Source: Streptomyces sp. NRRL F-5122
GTDB lineage: Bacteria > Actinomycetota > Actinomycetes > Streptomycetales > Streptomycetaceae
Assembly: GCF_001507435.1 (NCBI RefSeq)
Contig: NZ_LMWH01000228.1
Span: forward strand, 62,001-126,000
Reading direction: 5' to 3'
Length of the DNA stretch: 64,000 nucleotides
Shown: one piece after another, positions 1 to 9,915 of the stretch
How positions within the stretch are numbered: position 1 is the stretch's first letter
Layout of the letters: each line of letters begins with the position of its first letter
The notes under the pieces: generated by a model
What the model was told of the DNA's origin: nothing
What the model saw: the letters and a program-made list of their open reading frames with translations, nothing else
Databases searched by the model: none
Translations under genes and position numbers: made by a program

Positions 1-2336
1 AGGGTCCCCTTCGCCGAGCCCGCGCGGACCTCGAGGGTGCCGCCCGCGCCGCCGGAGGAGATACGCGCCGTGATCTTCTTGGCGTTGCTCAGGACATACG
101 GCGTGAAGGAGATCCAGTCGCCGTTGTCGATGTCGCCGACCGTCCTGCCGCCGTGCGCGGTGTCCTTCGTGATCACCGAGATGCCGGAGGAGGTGCCGAA
201 GTGCTCGGCCTGGCGGTGCCGCGGCTGGGCGACGCTCTGGTCGTGCGAGGTGAGCGGGGCCTGTCCGCCGCCTCCACCATCCGTGTACTGCGCGTCGAAG
301 ACGCCGAAGATGTTCTCGTCCTCGTCGTGACCGCCGTCGGCGGTGGTCTGGATGGTGCCGGAGCAGCCGTTGGCCGAGGTGATCGGGTGGCCGTGGGTGT
401 CATGGCCGAGGACGAAGTTGACCGTGACCTTCGAGCAGTCGACGCTATTGCCGTCCTCCGGGTCGGTGACCTTCACCTTGAACGGAACGGCGTCACCGAA
501 GCTGAACAGCTGGCCGTCCTGGGGGAGTTCGACGGTCACCTTCGGTGCCGTGTTGCCGACGACGATCTGCACGCTCGCGCCGCCGGTCCGGCCGTCGCCG
601 TCCTTGGCGGTGAGGGTCGCCGTGTAGGTCCCGTTCTTCCGGTACGTGTGGGAGGGGTTGGCGGCGGTCGACGTGCTTCCGTCACCGAAGTCCCAGCTGT
701 AGGTGAGCGCGTCACCGTCCTGGTCGCTGCTTCCCGCGGAGGAGAACGCCACCTTCAGGGGTGCCTGACCTGAGGTCTTGCTCGCCGCCGCCTGCGCCAC
801 CGGCGAGTGGCCGTCGGTCGCGTTCTCGATGCGGTACAGACCCGAGTTGTCGTCGCCGCCGAACCAGGCGGTGCCGTAGTCGAGGACGTAGAGCGCGCCG
901 TCGGGCCCGAAGGCCATGTCCATCACCTGAGTGCCGGTCCACGGGAAGGGGTTGATCGACTGCACGTTCCCGTCCGTGTCGCTGACGATCCGCTTGATCC
1001 AGCGGCGCCCGAACTCACCCGCGAAGAAGTTGCCGTCGTAGGCCTCGGGGAACTTCACCGGCGAGTCAAGAGCGGGGTCGTAGTGGTAGACCGGGCCGCC
1101 CATCGGGGACTCCGAGCCGTCGCCGAACTCGGGCACGGACGCGCCGTCGTAGGGAATCCAGGCGGACTGGGCGGGGGGCAGGTCCGTCAGACCCGTGTTG
1201 TGCGGCGAGTTGTTCTTCGGCGCGTTGCAGTCGAAGCTCGCGCCGGACGTCCCGGTGGCGAAGTCGTAGTCGACGTACGCATCGTTGTCGCCGGTGCAGT
1301 ACGGCCAGCCGAAGTTGCCGGGGCCGGTGACCCGGGCGAACTCGACCTGCCCGCCGGGGCCGCGCTTCGGGTCGGCGGCACCCGCGTCGGGACCGTAGTC
1401 GCCCACGTAGACGATGCCGGTCTCCTTGTCCACGCTGAAGCGGAACGGGTTGCGGAAGCCCATCGCGTAGATCTCGGGGCGGGTCTTGTCCGTGCCGGGC
1501 GGGAAGAGGTTGCCGTCCGGGATGGAGTACGAGCCGTCGTCGTTCACCTTGATGCGCAGGATCTTTCCGCGCAGGTCGTTGGTGTTGCCGGCCGAACGCT
1601 GGGCGTCGAAGGCCGGGTTGCGGTCGGAACGCTCGTCGATCGGGTTGTAGCCGTCCGACTGGAAGGGGTTGGTGTCGTCGCCCGTCGACAGGTACAGGTT
1701 GCCGGCCGCGTCGAAGTCGATGTCACCGCCGACGTGGCAGCAGATGCCGCGGGACGTCTTGACCTCGAGGATGTTCTTCTCACTGGCCGGGTCGAGCGTG
1801 CCGTCCGTCTTGAGCACGAAACGGGACAGCCGGTTCACACCGTCGAAAGGCGTGAAGTCGGCCGCGGTGCCGTTCTCGGGGGCGTCGCCCGCGGGTGTGC
1901 TCAGCGGGGGCGCGTAGTAGAGGTAGATGAAGCGGTTGTCGGTGAAGTGCGGGTCGACGCCGACGCCCTGCAGGCCTTCCTCGTCGTGCGAGTACACGTC
2001 GAGCTTGCCGGCGAGGCGTGTGTTGCCCGCCGCGTCGGTCAGGCGGAGTTCACCGTCGCGCGAGGTGTGCAGGACGGAGCGGTCCGGGAGGACGGCGAGC
2101 GACATGGGCTCGCCGACCTCCGCCTCGCCCTTGGCGAGGGTGACCTGCTGGAAGTCCTCGGCGGCGACGGCACCCCGGTCGGTGACGGCTGCGCCGGCCT
2201 GGGGTGCGGTGAGGGTGAGGGACGCGCCTGCCAGCAGTGCGCCGCCTAGGAGGGCGACTGCCTTGCGCAGGGACGGGCGGCGTCGTCTGTGGGTCTCGAT
2301 TCTGTCGGTGCCGATGATGCGGTCGTTCCCGTGCAC
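1..2336 (-). CDS. Secreted glucose/sorbosone dehydrogenase-like protein with PKD and CBM6-like modules (3' end cut by window edge)
   Basis: The gene reads leftward off the window, so its C-terminus is missing. The GTG start at 2336 is set by GGAGG five bases upstream. An Arg-rich N-terminus and an Ala/Leu-rich hydrophobic stretch ending in QAGAA (about residues 20-50) look like a signal peptide. Residues about 75-480 form a beta-propeller of the glucose/sorbosone dehydrogenase family (CCHVGGDIDFD, MGFRNPFRFSVD, VGDYGPDAG). A PKD domain follows near residue 550 (YSWDFGDGS). The sequence then passes into a carbohydrate-binding module of CBM6 type (EHFGTSSGI, GDIDNGDWISF) that is cut off. Proteins of this build often continue with or accompany ThuA domains. 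It is probably an extracellular sugar-acting protein, last in the sugar-transport cluster. Whether it oxidises a sugar through PQQ is inference. Confidence 0.85.
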   Translation of the reverse strand, partial: MHGNDRIIGTDRIETHRRRRPSLRKAVALLGGALLAGASLTLTAPQAGAAVTDRGAVAAEDFQQVTLAKGEAEVGEPMSLAVLPDRSVLHTSRDGELRLTDAAGNTRLAGKLDVYSHDEEGLQGVGVDPHFTDNRFIYLYYAPPLSTPAGDAPENGTAADFTPFDGVNRLSRFVLKTDGTLDPASEKNILEVKTSRGICCHVGGDIDFDAAGNLYLSTGDDTNPFQSDGYNPIDERSDRNPAFDAQRSAGNTNDLRGKILRIKVNDDGSYSIPDGNLFPPGTDKTRPEIYAMGFRNPFRFSVDKETGIVYVGDYGPDAGAADPKRGPGGQVEFARVTGPGNFGWPYCTGDNDAYVDYDFATGTSGASFDCNAPKNNSPHNTGLTDLPPAQSAWIPYDGASVPEFGDGSESPMGGPVYHYDPALDSPVKFPEAYDGNFFAGEFGRRWIKRIVSDTDGNVQSINPFPWTGTQVMDMAFGPDGALYVLDYGTAWFGGDDNSGLYRIENATDGHSPVAQAAASKTSGQAPLKVAFSSAGSSDQDGDALTYSWDFGDGSTSTAANPSHTYRKNGTYTATLTAKDGDGRTGGASVQIVVGNTAPKVTVELPQDGQLFSFGDAVPFKVKVTDPEDGNSVDCSKVTVNFVLGHDTHGHPITSANGCSGTIQTTADGGHDEDENIFGVFDAQYTDGGGGGQAPLTSHDQSVAQPRHRQAEHFGTSSGISVITKDTAHGGRTVGDIDNGDWISFTPYVLSNAKKITARISSGGAGGTLEVRAGSAKGT

Positions 2337-2427
2337 GAGTGCCTCCAGAAAGGGGCCGGTTGTACGGGGCGGGTGCTGACGCCGGGATGCGCCGTCATCC
2401 CGGAGATGCGGAAAAGCGGAAAAGCGG

Positions 2428-3426
2428 TCAGTTGCCGAACGCCGCGTCGAAGGATGCCGACGGCGGCTCGAAGTCGTACGCCTTCAGGCGCGAAAGGGCC
2501 TCGGGGGCGCCCTGGAGCCGGTCCATGCCGGCGTCCTCCCATTCGACGGACACGGGGCCCTGGTAGTCGATGGAGCGCAGCATCCGGAAGACGTCCTCCC
2601 ACGGGACGTCGCCGTGCCCGGCGGACACGAAGTCCCAACCGCGGCGCGGGTCTCCCCACGGCAGATGGGAGCCGAGGCGGCCGTTGCGGCCGTCGAGGCG
2701 CTTGCGGGCCTCCTTGCAGTCGACGTGGTAGATCCGCTCACGGAAGTCCCACAGGAAGCCGACCGGGTCCAGGTCCTGCCAGACGAAGTGCGAGGGGTCG
2801 AAGTTCAGCCCGAACGCGGGCCGGTGGCCGACCGCCTCGAGCGCCCGCTGTGTCGTCCAGTAGTCGTAGGCGATCTCGCTGGGGTGGACCTCGTGCGCGA
2901 ACCGCACGCCCTCGGCGTCGAAGACGTCCAGGATCGGGTTCCAGCGCTCGGCGAAGTCCTCGTAACCGCGCTCGATCATCGTCTCGGGGGCGGGCGGGAA
3001 CATGGCGACCAGGTGCCAGATCGCGGAGCCGGTGAAGCCGATGACGGTGTCGACGCCGAAGGCCGCGGCGGCACGGGCGGTGTCGGCGATCTCGGCTGCG
3101 GCCCGTCGCCGTACGCCTTCCCCGTCGCCGTCACCCCAGATGCGCGCCGGAAGGATGGCCTGGTGACGCTCGTCGATGATGGCGTCGCAGACGGCCTGGC
3201 CGACCAGGTGGTTGGAGACCGCCCAGCACTTGAGGCCGTACTTGTCGAGCAGTTCGTGGCGCGAGGCGAGGTACGACGGGTCCGCGAGCGCCTTGTCGAC
3301 CTCGAAGTGGTCGCCCCAGCAGGCGAGTTCGAGTCCGTCGTAGCCGAAGTCGCGGGCCAGCCGGCAGACCTCCTCCAGCGGAAGGTCCGCCCACTGGCCG
3401 GTGAAGAGCGTGAAAGTGCGCGGCAT
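2428..3426 (-). CDS. Sugar phosphate isomerase/epimerase family protein (AP endonuclease 2-type TIM barrel)
   Basis: A 332-residue protein of the xylose-isomerase-like TIM-barrel family. It begins [20 protein letters not shown] and carries the family's metal-binding pattern: Glu in [11 protein letters not shown], Glu in [13 protein letters not shown], Asp/His in [19 protein letters not shown], and a C-terminal [11 protein letters not shown]. These fit a divalent-metal isomerase acting on a sugar or inositol derivative. The start at 3426 lies 13 bases after the stop of the upstream oxidoreductase, which suggests co-transcription. In such loci the oxidoreductase makes a keto-sugar and this enzyme isomerises it, but the substrate cannot be read from sequence. 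The family call is firm and the substrate unknown. Confidence 0.88.
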   Translation of the reverse strand: MPRTFTLFTGQWADLPLEEVCRLARDFGYDGLELACWGDHFEVDKALADPSYLASRHELLDKYGLKCWAVSNHLVGQAVCDAIIDERHQAILPARIWGDGDGEGVRRRAAAEIADTARAAAAFGVDTVIGFTGSAIWHLVAMFPPAPETMIERGYEDFAERWNPILDVFDAEGVRFAHEVHPSEIAYDYWTTQRALEAVGHRPAFGLNFDPSHFVWQDLDPVGFLWDFRERIYHVDCKEARKRLDGRNGRLGSHLPWGDPRRGWDFVSAGHGDVPWEDVFRMLRSIDYQGPVSVEWEDAGMDRLQGAPEALSRLKAYDFEPPSASFDAAFGN

Positions 3427-3439
3427 GACCAAGGCCTCC

Positions 3440-4648
3440 TCAGACCGCTGTCGGGGTGTAGACGGAGTTCTTCTGGGCGCTCTCCTCCACCGCCGCGAGG
3501 ACCCGCTGCACCTGGAGTCCGTCGGCGAAGGACGGCTCGGGGGTGCGGCCCGCGGCGATCGCGTGCACCAGGTCGCGGGCCTGGTGGACGAAGCTGTGCT
3601 CGTAGCCGAGGCCGTGGCCCGGCGGCCACCAGGCGTCCAGGTAGGGGTGGTCGGGTTCGGTGACGAGGATGCGGCGGAAGCCGGCGTGTGCGCCCGGCTC
3701 GGTGCCGTCGTGGTACGACAGTTCGTTGAGGCGCTCCAGGTCGAAGGCCAACGAACCGCGCTCCCCGTTGAGTTCGATGCGCAGGGCGTTCTTGCGCCCG
3801 GTGGCGTAGCGGGTGGCCTCGAAGGAGGCGAGGGCACCGGAGGTGAAGCGTCCTGTGAACAGGGCCGCGTCGTCCACGGTGACGGCTCCGGTGCCGCCGG
3901 CCGATACTGCGGAGAGGCCGCTCGTGGGACCCTCGGGCAGCGGACGCTCCCGCACGAAGGTCTCGGTGATCGCGGAGACCCCGGCCAGCCGCTCCCCCGC
4001 CAGGTACTGGGCGAGGTCGACGATATGGGCGCCCAGGTCGCCGAGGGCGCCCGAGCCGGCGTGCTCCTTGCTCAACCGCCAGGTCAGCGGAAACCCGGGG
4101 TCGACCAGCCAGTCCTGGAGGTAGGTCACGCGTACGTGCCGCAGGGTGCCGAGCCTGCCCTCGGCGACCATGCTCCGGGCGAGGGCGGTGGCGGGCAGGC
4201 GCCGGTAGTTGAAGCCGACCATCGCCAACCGGCCGTTGGCGCGCGCCGCTTCAGCCGCCTCCACCATTGCCTCGGCCTCCTCGACCGTGTTGGCGAGGGG
4301 CTTCTCGCACAGCACGTGCTTTCCGGCGGCCAGGGCGGCGAGCGCGATCTCCGCGTGGCTGTCGCCGGGCGTGCAGATGTCGACGAGGTCGACGTCGTCC
4401 CGGGCGACGAGGTCGCGCCAGTCGGTCTCGGCGGCGGCCCAGCCGTGCCGGTCGGCCGCCGCTCGCACGGCAGCGCCGTCGCGGCCGCAGATCGCGGCCA
4501 GGACCGGCCGCAGCGGCAGGTCGAAGACGCGCCCCACAGTGCGCCAGCCTTGGGAATGGGCGGCGCCCATGAAGGCGTAACCGACCATGCCGACGCGAAG
4601 TGGCGGCTTCTCTCCCTCTGTCCCGTCCGGCTGCTGCGGCTGTCCCAT
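3440..4648 (-). CDS. Gfo/Idh/MocA family NAD(P)-dependent oxidoreductase
   Basis: A 402-residue dehydrogenase. The N-terminal Rossmann fold has [17 protein letters not shown] in place of the usual GxGxx[15 protein letters not shown] and the hallmark [12 protein letters not shown] (the EKP motif with catalytic Lys) follow, then [20 protein letters not shown] and a C-terminal alpha/beta domain. It resembles inositol 2-dehydrogenase or glucose-fructose oxidoreductase-type enzymes, which oxidise a hydroxyl of a sugar or cyclitol with NAD(P). The ATG at 4648 has AGGAGG eight bases upstream. It sits between the solute-binding protein and the isomerase in one minus-strand cluster, so it probably takes the first step on the imported substrate. 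Confidence 0.9.
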   Translation of the reverse strand: MGQPQQPDGTEGEKPPLRVGMVGYAFMGAAHSQGWRTVGRVFDLPLRPVLAAICGRDGAAVRAAADRHGWAAAETDWRDLVARDDVDLVDICTPGDSHAEIALAALAAGKHVLCEKPLANTVEEAEAMVEAAEAARANGRLAMVGFNYRRLPATALARSMVAEGRLGTLRHVRVTYLQDWLVDPGFPLTWRLSKEHAGSGALGDLGAHIVDLAQYLAGERLAGVSAITETFVRERPLPEGPTSGLSAVSAGGTGAVTVDDAALFTGRFTSGALASFEATRYATGRKNALRIELNGERGSLAFDLERLNELSYHDGTEPGAHAGFRRILVTEPDHPYLDAWWPPGHGLGYEHSFVHQARDLVHAIAAGRTPEPSFADGLQVQRVLAAVEESAQKNSVYTPTAV

Positions 4649-4706
4649 ACGGATGTCCTCCTCGTCCTCGTGGTGAAAGAGCCGTGGGGGGTGCGGGCGG
4701 AACCCG

Positions 4707-5747
4707 TCAGCGGAAGCCGGTGGGCATGTACTGGTCGACGTTGTCCTTGTCGACGACTGCCGAGTAGAGCGTGATCGACGCCGGGATCTCGTACTCGGCG
4801 AGGCCGCCGATGCCCTTGCCCTGACCGAGGGCGCGCGCGAGGTCGATCGCGGAGGCGGCCATGGTCGGCGGGTAGAGGACGGTCGCCTTGAGGACGCCGT
4901 TGTCCTGCTTGATGGCCTGGAACGCGGACAGCGCCCCGGCCCCGCCGACCATCAGGAAGTCGTCGCGCCCGGCCTGCTCGATGGCCCGCAGCGCGCCCAC
5001 GCCCTGATCGTCGTCGTGGTTCCACAGCGCATCGAACTTGGGCTGCGCCTGGAGGAGTTGAGCCATCTTCGCCTGACCCGACTCCACCGTGAACTCGGCG
5101 GCCTGGCGGGCCACCTTCTTGATGTTCGGGTAGTTCTTCAGGGCGTCGTCGAAGCCCTGGGTGCGCTGCTTGGTCAGCTCGAGGTTGTCGATGCCGGCCA
5201 GCTCGATGACCCGGGCGTCCGACTTCCCCTTGAGCTTCTCGCCGATGTAGTGGCCCGCGTTGAGGCCCATGCCGTAGTTGTCGCCGCCGATCCAGCAGCG
5301 GTAGGCCTGCGGGGTGTTGAAGATGCGGTCGAGATTGACGACCGGGATCCCGGCCCGCATCGCCTTCAGCCCGACCTGGGTGAGCGCCTTGCCGTCGGCG
5401 GGCAGGACCACCAGCACGTCGACCTTCTTGTTGATGAGGGTCTCGATCTGGCCGATCTGCGCGGCGGTGTCGTTGGAGCCCTCGGTGATCTCCAGCGTGA
5501 CGTCCGAGTACTTCTTGGCACGGTTCTTGGCGTTGTCGTTGATGGCGTTGAGCCAGCCGTGGTCGGCCTGCGGGCCGGCGAATCCGATGGTGACGTGCTT
5601 GCCGGGCTTGTCGTCGGCGGCCGGCTGGTCGTTCCCGGCGGGCTTCTCGGACTTGGTCTCATTGCTTGTGCAACCTGCGAGCAGGGCACCGGCGGACACG
5701 GCGGCGCTCCCGAAGAGCAGCCCTCTGCGGCTGGTGAGCTGTGACAT
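4707..5747 (-). CDS. Sugar ABC transporter solute-binding lipoprotein (RbsB-type, periplasmic-binding family 4)
   Basis: A 346-residue protein whose N-terminus carries a twin-arginine stretch (TSRRGLLFGSAAVSAGALL) running into the lipobox LAGC. It is therefore probably a Tat-exported lipoprotein anchored outside the membrane. The body has the ribose/galactose-binding fold: VTIGFAGPQADHGWLNAI, VDVLVVLPADGKALTQV, IPVVNLDRIF, WNHDDDQGVGALRAIE. The reading frame extends far upstream, but ATG 5747 fits the signal peptide and lies 18 bases after the permease stop. It captures a sugar for the adjacent permease and ATPase. The specificity is not readable. Confidence 0.9.
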   Translation of the reverse strand: MSQLTSRRGLLFGSAAVSAGALLAGCTSNETKSEKPAGNDQPAADDKPGKHVTIGFAGPQADHGWLNAINDNAKNRAKKYSDVTLEITEGSNDTAAQIGQIETLINKKVDVLVVLPADGKALTQVGLKAMRAGIPVVNLDRIFNTPQAYRCWIGGDNYGMGLNAGHYIGEKLKGKSDARVIELAGIDNLELTKQRTQGFDDALKNYPNIKKVARQAAEFTVESGQAKMAQLLQAQPKFDALWNHDDDQGVGALRAIEQAGRDDFLMVGGAGALSAFQAIKQDNGVLKATVLYPPTMAASAIDLARALGQGKGIGGLAEYEIPASITLYSAVVDKDNVDQYMPTGFR

Positions 5748-5764
5748 GGCGGTGAACCCTTTCC

Positions 5765-6784
5765 TCAGGTCGTGCTTGCGGTACGGCGTTGGACCAGCAC
5801 GGCGGCGACGATGATCGCGCCCTTGGCGATCTGCTGAACGTCGCTCTGCAGGTTGTTCAGGGCGAAGATGTTGGTGATCGTGGTGAAGATCAGGACACCC
5901 AGGACAGAGCCGACGATGGTGCCGCGGCCCCCGCTGAGCAGCGTGCCGCCGATGATCGCGGCCGCGATGGCGTCCAGTTCGTACAGATTGCCGTTGGTGT
6001 TCTGGCCCGAGCCGGACAGGATGATCAGGAGGAAGGCCGCGATGCCGCAGCACAGCCCGGACAGCAGGTAGAGGTACAGCCGCTGGCGCCGTACGTCGAT
6101 ACCGGCGAGCCGGGCCGCCTCCGCGTTGCCGCCGACGGCGACCGTACGGCGCCCGAAGGTGGTGCGGTTCAGCACCAGCCAGCCGATGACCGTCACCAGG
6201 GCGAAGACCAGCACGAGCGGCGGGATGCCGAGCACGTAGGAGTCGCGCTCGCCCAGTTTGAGTATCCCGTCGACGGTGACGATCTGCGTCCGGCCGTCGG
6301 TGATCTGCAGCGCCAGACCGCGCGCGGAGGCCAGCATGGCGAGTGTGGCGATGAACGGGACCATGCCGCCGTATGCGATGAGCAGGCCGTTGACCAGCCC
6401 GCAGCCCACTCCGACGACCATCGCCGTGAAGAGGATGCCGGCGAATCCGTACTCCTGAGTCGCGACCGTGGTCGCCCACACGGAGGCGAGAGCGACGATG
6501 GCGCCCACCGACAGGTCGATCCCGCCCGAGGTGATGACGAAGGTCATCCCGACGGTGACGACCCCGATCACCGATGCCTGGGTGAGGACGAGTTGGAGGT
6601 TGCGGGTGTCGAGGAACTCGTCCGGTTTGGTGATGCCGCCGATGAGGACCAGTGCGGCGAGCACCCCCAGGAGGGACAGGGTACGGACGTCCGCGCGGCC
6701 TGCGAGGACGCGCCAGGCGGACGGTTGGCCGATCGACGGCACCTTGTCGGTGCTGTCGCGCGGCGGGGACACGGGCTGCGTCAT
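5765..6784 (-). CDS. Sugar ABC transporter permease (RbsC-type)
   Basis: A 339-residue polytopic membrane protein of the branched-chain amino acid/ribose permease family. About eight to ten hydrophobic segments are visible, beginning with LSLLGVLAALVLIGGI. The family signature VITSGGIDLSVGAIVALASV follows TQASVIGVVTVGMTF, and the C-terminal coupling region AAAIIGGTLLSGGRGT is present. It forms the translocation channel for the sugar held by the binding protein. Its ATG overlaps the ATPase stop (positions 6781-6784), so the two are probably translationally coupled. Confidence 0.92.
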   Translation of the reverse strand: MTQPVSPPRDSTDKVPSIGQPSAWRVLAGRADVRTLSLLGVLAALVLIGGITKPDEFLDTRNLQLVLTQASVIGVVTVGMTFVITSGGIDLSVGAIVALASVWATTVATQEYGFAGILFTAMVVGVGCGLVNGLLIAYGGMVPFIATLAMLASARGLALQITDGRTQIVTVDGILKLGERDSYVLGIPPLVLVFALVTVIGWLVLNRTTFGRRTVAVGGNAEAARLAGIDVRRQRLYLYLLSGLCCGIAAFLLIILSGSGQNTNGNLYELDAIAAAIIGGTLLSGGRGTIVGSVLGVLIFTTITNIFALNNLQSDVQQIAKGAIIVAAVLVQRRTASTT

Positions 6785-8298
6785 GACGCCGGGCTCCCTT
6801 CCATGACGAGGTCGAGGACACGGTGCTCGTCGAGTTCGCGGGCGGGCGCCGTGTGCACGACGCGTCCCTCGCGCAGTACCAGCACACGGTCGGCCAGGCC
6901 GAGCACCTCGGGCACCTCGCTGGAGACCAGCAGCACCGCGAGGCCCTCGTCGGCGAGCCGGCGCACCACCGCGTAGAGCTCGGCGCGGGCGCCGACGTCG
7001 ACGCCGCGCGTCGGTTCGTCGAGCAGCAGCACGCGGCAGCCGCGCAGCAGCCAGCGGGCCAGGACGGCCTTCTGCTGGTTGCCTCCGGAGAGCGTGCGAA
7101 CGGGTACGGCGGGGTTGTCGGGGCGCAGGGACAGCTCCCGGGTCGACGCGCGTGCGGCGCCGAGTTCGGCGCGACGGTCGATCCAGCCTCCGCGCGAGAA
7201 GCGGGACAGGGAGGAGACCGAGACGTTGCGGGTGACGGACTCCAGCATGAGCAGCGCCTGCGCCTTGCGTTCCTCGGGGGCGAGCCCGAGTCCCGCGCGC
7301 ACCGCCGCGCGGACGCTCCCCGGGCGCAGCGGGCGCCCGTCGACGAGAACCTGGCCGGTGGTGGGCCTGCGGGCGCCGTAGATCGTCTCGAGCACCTCGG
7401 AGCGGCCCGATCCGACGAGACCGGCGAGGCCTACGATCTCACCGGGGCGGATCTCGAGGTCCAGCGGCGCGAACTCGCCGTCCCGCGCCAGCCCCCGCAC
7501 CTGAAGGACGGGCTCGCCGGTGGGGTCCGAGGAGGGCCGCTCGGGAAAGACGTACTCGACGTTGCGTCCCGTCATCAGCGCCACGACCTCCCGGGTCGGC
7601 GTCGACTTCGCCGGCAGTCCGCCCGCCACCGCCCGGCCGTCCTTGAGGACGGTCACCCGGTCGCCGATGCGGCGGATCTCCTCGAGCCGGTGCGAGATGT
7701 AGACGACCGCGACGTCGTCGGCGGTCAGGTCGCCCACGATGCGGAACAGGTTGTCGACCTCGTCCGGGTCGAGCGCGGCGGACGGCTCGTCCATCACGAT
7801 GAGCCGTACGTCGTGGGAGAGCGCCCGCGCCATGGACACGATCTGCTGCTGGGCGGCCGACAACTCCCCGACCAGGCGCCCCGGGTCGATCTCCGGGTGG
7901 CCGAGCCGTCGCAGCAGCGCGGCCGTCGACGCCCGCGCCGCCTTGCCCCGTACGACGAAGCCGGCACTGGTGGGTTCGTGGCCGAGGTGGACGTTCTCGG
8001 CCACCGACAGATGCTCCACCAGGTCGAGTTCCTGGTAGATGGTGGCGATGCCCAGCCTCATGGCGGCGATCGGCGAGCGGAGCGTGACGGGTTCGCCGCG
8101 CCAGTGGATCGCGCCGGTGTCGGGCTGGTGCGCACCGGCCAGGACCTTGATGAGGGTGGACTTGCCGGCCCCGTTCTGGCCGAGCAGACAGTGCACTTCA
8201 CCGGCCCGTACGTCGAGGTCGACGCCGTCGAGGGCCCGTACTCCGGGGAACGACTTGGTGATGCCGGACATGCTGAGCAGCGGTGTTTCTGGTGCCAT
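6781..8298 (-). CDS. Sugar ABC transporter ATP-binding protein (RbsA-type, two ABC domains)
   Basis: A 505-residue protein with two tandem ATPase domains, as in RbsA/MglA. Domain 1 has Walker A GQNGAGKST, a signature-like ELSAAQQQ and Walker B LIVMDEPSAALD. Domain 2 has the degenerate P-loop GLVGSGRSE, signature LSGGNQQK and Walker B VLLLDEPTRGVD. This asymmetry is normal for the family. It powers import through the RbsC-type permease. It is the first transporter gene after the ROK regulator, separated from it by a 119-base gap that may hold a promoter. Confidence 0.93.
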   Translation of the reverse strand: MAPETPLLSMSGITKSFPGVRALDGVDLDVRAGEVHCLLGQNGAGKSTLIKVLAGAHQPDTGAIHWRGEPVTLRSPIAAMRLGIATIYQELDLVEHLSVAENVHLGHEPTSAGFVVRGKAARASTAALLRRLGHPEIDPGRLVGELSAAQQQIVSMARALSHDVRLIVMDEPSAALDPDEVDNLFRIVGDLTADDVAVVYISHRLEEIRRIGDRVTVLKDGRAVAGGLPAKSTPTREVVALMTGRNVEYVFPERPSSDPTGEPVLQVRGLARDGEFAPLDLEIRPGEIVGLAGLVGSGRSEVLETIYGARRPTTGQVLVDGRPLRPGSVRAAVRAGLGLAPEERKAQALLMLESVTRNVSVSSLSRFSRGGWIDRRAELGAARASTRELSLRPDNPAVPVRTLSGGNQQKAVLARWLLRGCRVLLLDEPTRGVDVGARAELYAVVRRLADEGLAVLLVSSEVPEVLGLADRVLVLREGRVVHTAPARELDEHRVLDLVMEGSPAS

Positions 8299-8417
8299 GT
8301 GGGTTCCCCTCGGCGGGCGTGCGAGCCGGTTTCAGGGCGGAACGCGTGCCGGGCAGGCGTTGTCAGGGCAGGGCAGAGCAGGGCGCTGTGCTGGTGGATC
8401 TCTTGCGGGACGAGCCG

Positions 8418-9608
8418 TTACGCGGGCGAGAACAGATGGTCGCTGATGAGACGGGCCGCGCCGATGACACCGGCGTTCGGGCCCAGTTCACCGAGGACGA
8501 TGGGCAGGTTGCCGGTCGCGAGAGGCAGCGACTGGCGGTAGACCTGGGTGCGGATCGCGGCGAGCAGGGTGTGGCCGAGACCGGTCACACCGCCGCCGAT
8601 CACCACGAGACCGGGGTTGAAGAAGCTGACCAGGCCGGCGATGACCTGGCCGGTGCGGGTGCCGCCCTCCCTGATGAGGTCGAGCGAGGTGGCATCACCC
8701 GCCGCGGCCGCGGCGGCGACGTCGACGGCGGTGAGCCCGCCGTTCGTCTCCAGCCGGGAGGCGAGTTCCGCCGACAGTCCTTGCTGGGCCGCCTCCAGCG
8801 CGTCGCGGGCCAGTGCCGCGCCGCTGAAGTGGGCTTCTAGACAGCCCCGGTTGCCGCAGGCGCAGGGGCGTCCGTCGGGCACGGCCTGGATGTGACCGAT
8901 GTCGCCCGCGCTGCCCGTCGTACCGCGGTGGACCTCACCACCGACGACGATGCCGCATCCGATGCCGGTACCGATCTTGATGCAGAGGAAGTCGCCCACG
9001 GAGCGTGCGACGCCCGCGTGCTGCTCCCCCATGGCCATCAGGTTCACGTCGTTGTCGACCATGACGGGACAGCCGAGCTCCTGGCTGAGCGCCTCCCGTA
9101 CCGGGAAGCCGTCCCAGCCCGGCATGATCGGCGGCGCCACCGGCACGCCCTCCGGGAAGCGGACCGGGCCCGGGACGCCGATACCGGCGCCGTCGAAGCC
9201 TTCGGCCAGTCCCGTGGCCCGCAACTTCGCCGCCATGGCCAGGACTTGCTCGAAGACCGCGACCGGGCCTTCGCGTACGTCCATGGGCTGGTTGAGGTGC
9301 CCCAGCACTTCCAGTTCGGCGTTGGTGACCGCGACGTCGACCGAGGTCGCGCCGATGTCGACACCGAGGAAACGCAGGTTCGGGGCGAGCCGGATGTTGT
9401 GCGAGCGGCGACCACCGCGCGAGGCGGCGAGCCCGTCCGCGACCACCAGTCCCGTCTCCAGGAGCCGGTCCACCTCCACGGCCAGCTTGGACCGCGAGAG
9501 GTCGACCTGATCGCCCAGCTGCGCCCGGGAGTTGGGTCCTCCGTCGCGCAACAGCTTGAGCAGGCGGGCCTGGTGCGCGTTCGCCGGTCGTGCAGTCATG
9601 CGTCTCAC
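8418..9608 (-). CDS. ROK family transcriptional regulator
   Basis: A 396-residue NagC/Mlc-type regulator. An N-terminal winged helix (about residues 10-70) is followed by a sugar-kinase fold: FLGVDIGATSVDVAVTN, GVPGPVRFPEG, VMVDNDVNLMAMGE, KIGTGIGCGIV, the zinc-binding CACGNRGCLEAH and VIGGGVTGLG. The GTG at 9608 has GGAGG five bases upstream and is preferred over the ATG three codons later. It probably represses the downstream sugar ABC cluster until the sugar binds. It lies immediately upstream on the same strand and may autoregulate. Confidence 0.9.
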   Translation of the reverse strand: MRRMTARPANAHQARLLKLLRDGGPNSRAQLGDQVDLSRSKLAVEVDRLLETGLVVADGLAASRGGRRSHNIRLAPNLRFLGVDIGATSVDVAVTNAELEVLGHLNQPMDVREGPVAVFEQVLAMAAKLRATGLAEGFDGAGIGVPGPVRFPEGVPVAPPIMPGWDGFPVREALSQELGCPVMVDNDVNLMAMGEQHAGVARSVGDFLCIKIGTGIGCGIVVGGEVHRGTTGSAGDIGHIQAVPDGRPCACGNRGCLEAHFSGAALARDALEAAQQGLSAELASRLETNGGLTAVDVAAAAAAGDATSLDLIREGGTRTGQVIAGLVSFFNPGLVVIGGGVTGLGHTLLAAIRTQVYRQSLPLATGNLPIVLGELGPNAGVIGAARLISDHLFSPA

Positions 9609-9915
9609 GCGCCCCTCCCCGCCTCAATTCGGCTACCAGTGTCGGGCTTTCGAGTGGAACGTAGCAGCGACTGCCGGGAGTGGGAAGAAGTCGCGCAGGG
9701 ATTCCCGCAATCTTTCTCCACTCACAGGACAAAGGCGGGTCCGAGGCCGGGCGTGGTGACACGTTGGTCCCCACGGTCAGTGCATCGCCGCGTCTCGGAC
9801 GTCGAGCGAGCCTTGATCGATGCCGACCGCCACCCGGCAGCTCGCGTCGAAGTCCGCCTGGCATCCTGGCCGCACGGACGCCGACGCCCTGACTCCGGTC
9901 CACCTCGACAAGGTG

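Noticed and set aside
807..2249. A 480-codon plus-strand frame
   Set aside because: It mirrors the sorbosone-dehydrogenase-like gene; the translation is Val/Arg/Gly-rich with no motif.
4707..6887. A 726-residue extension of the solute-binding protein
   Set aside because: The added N-terminus is arginine-rich antisense-like sequence overlapping the permease gene; the lipoprotein signal fixes the start at 5747.
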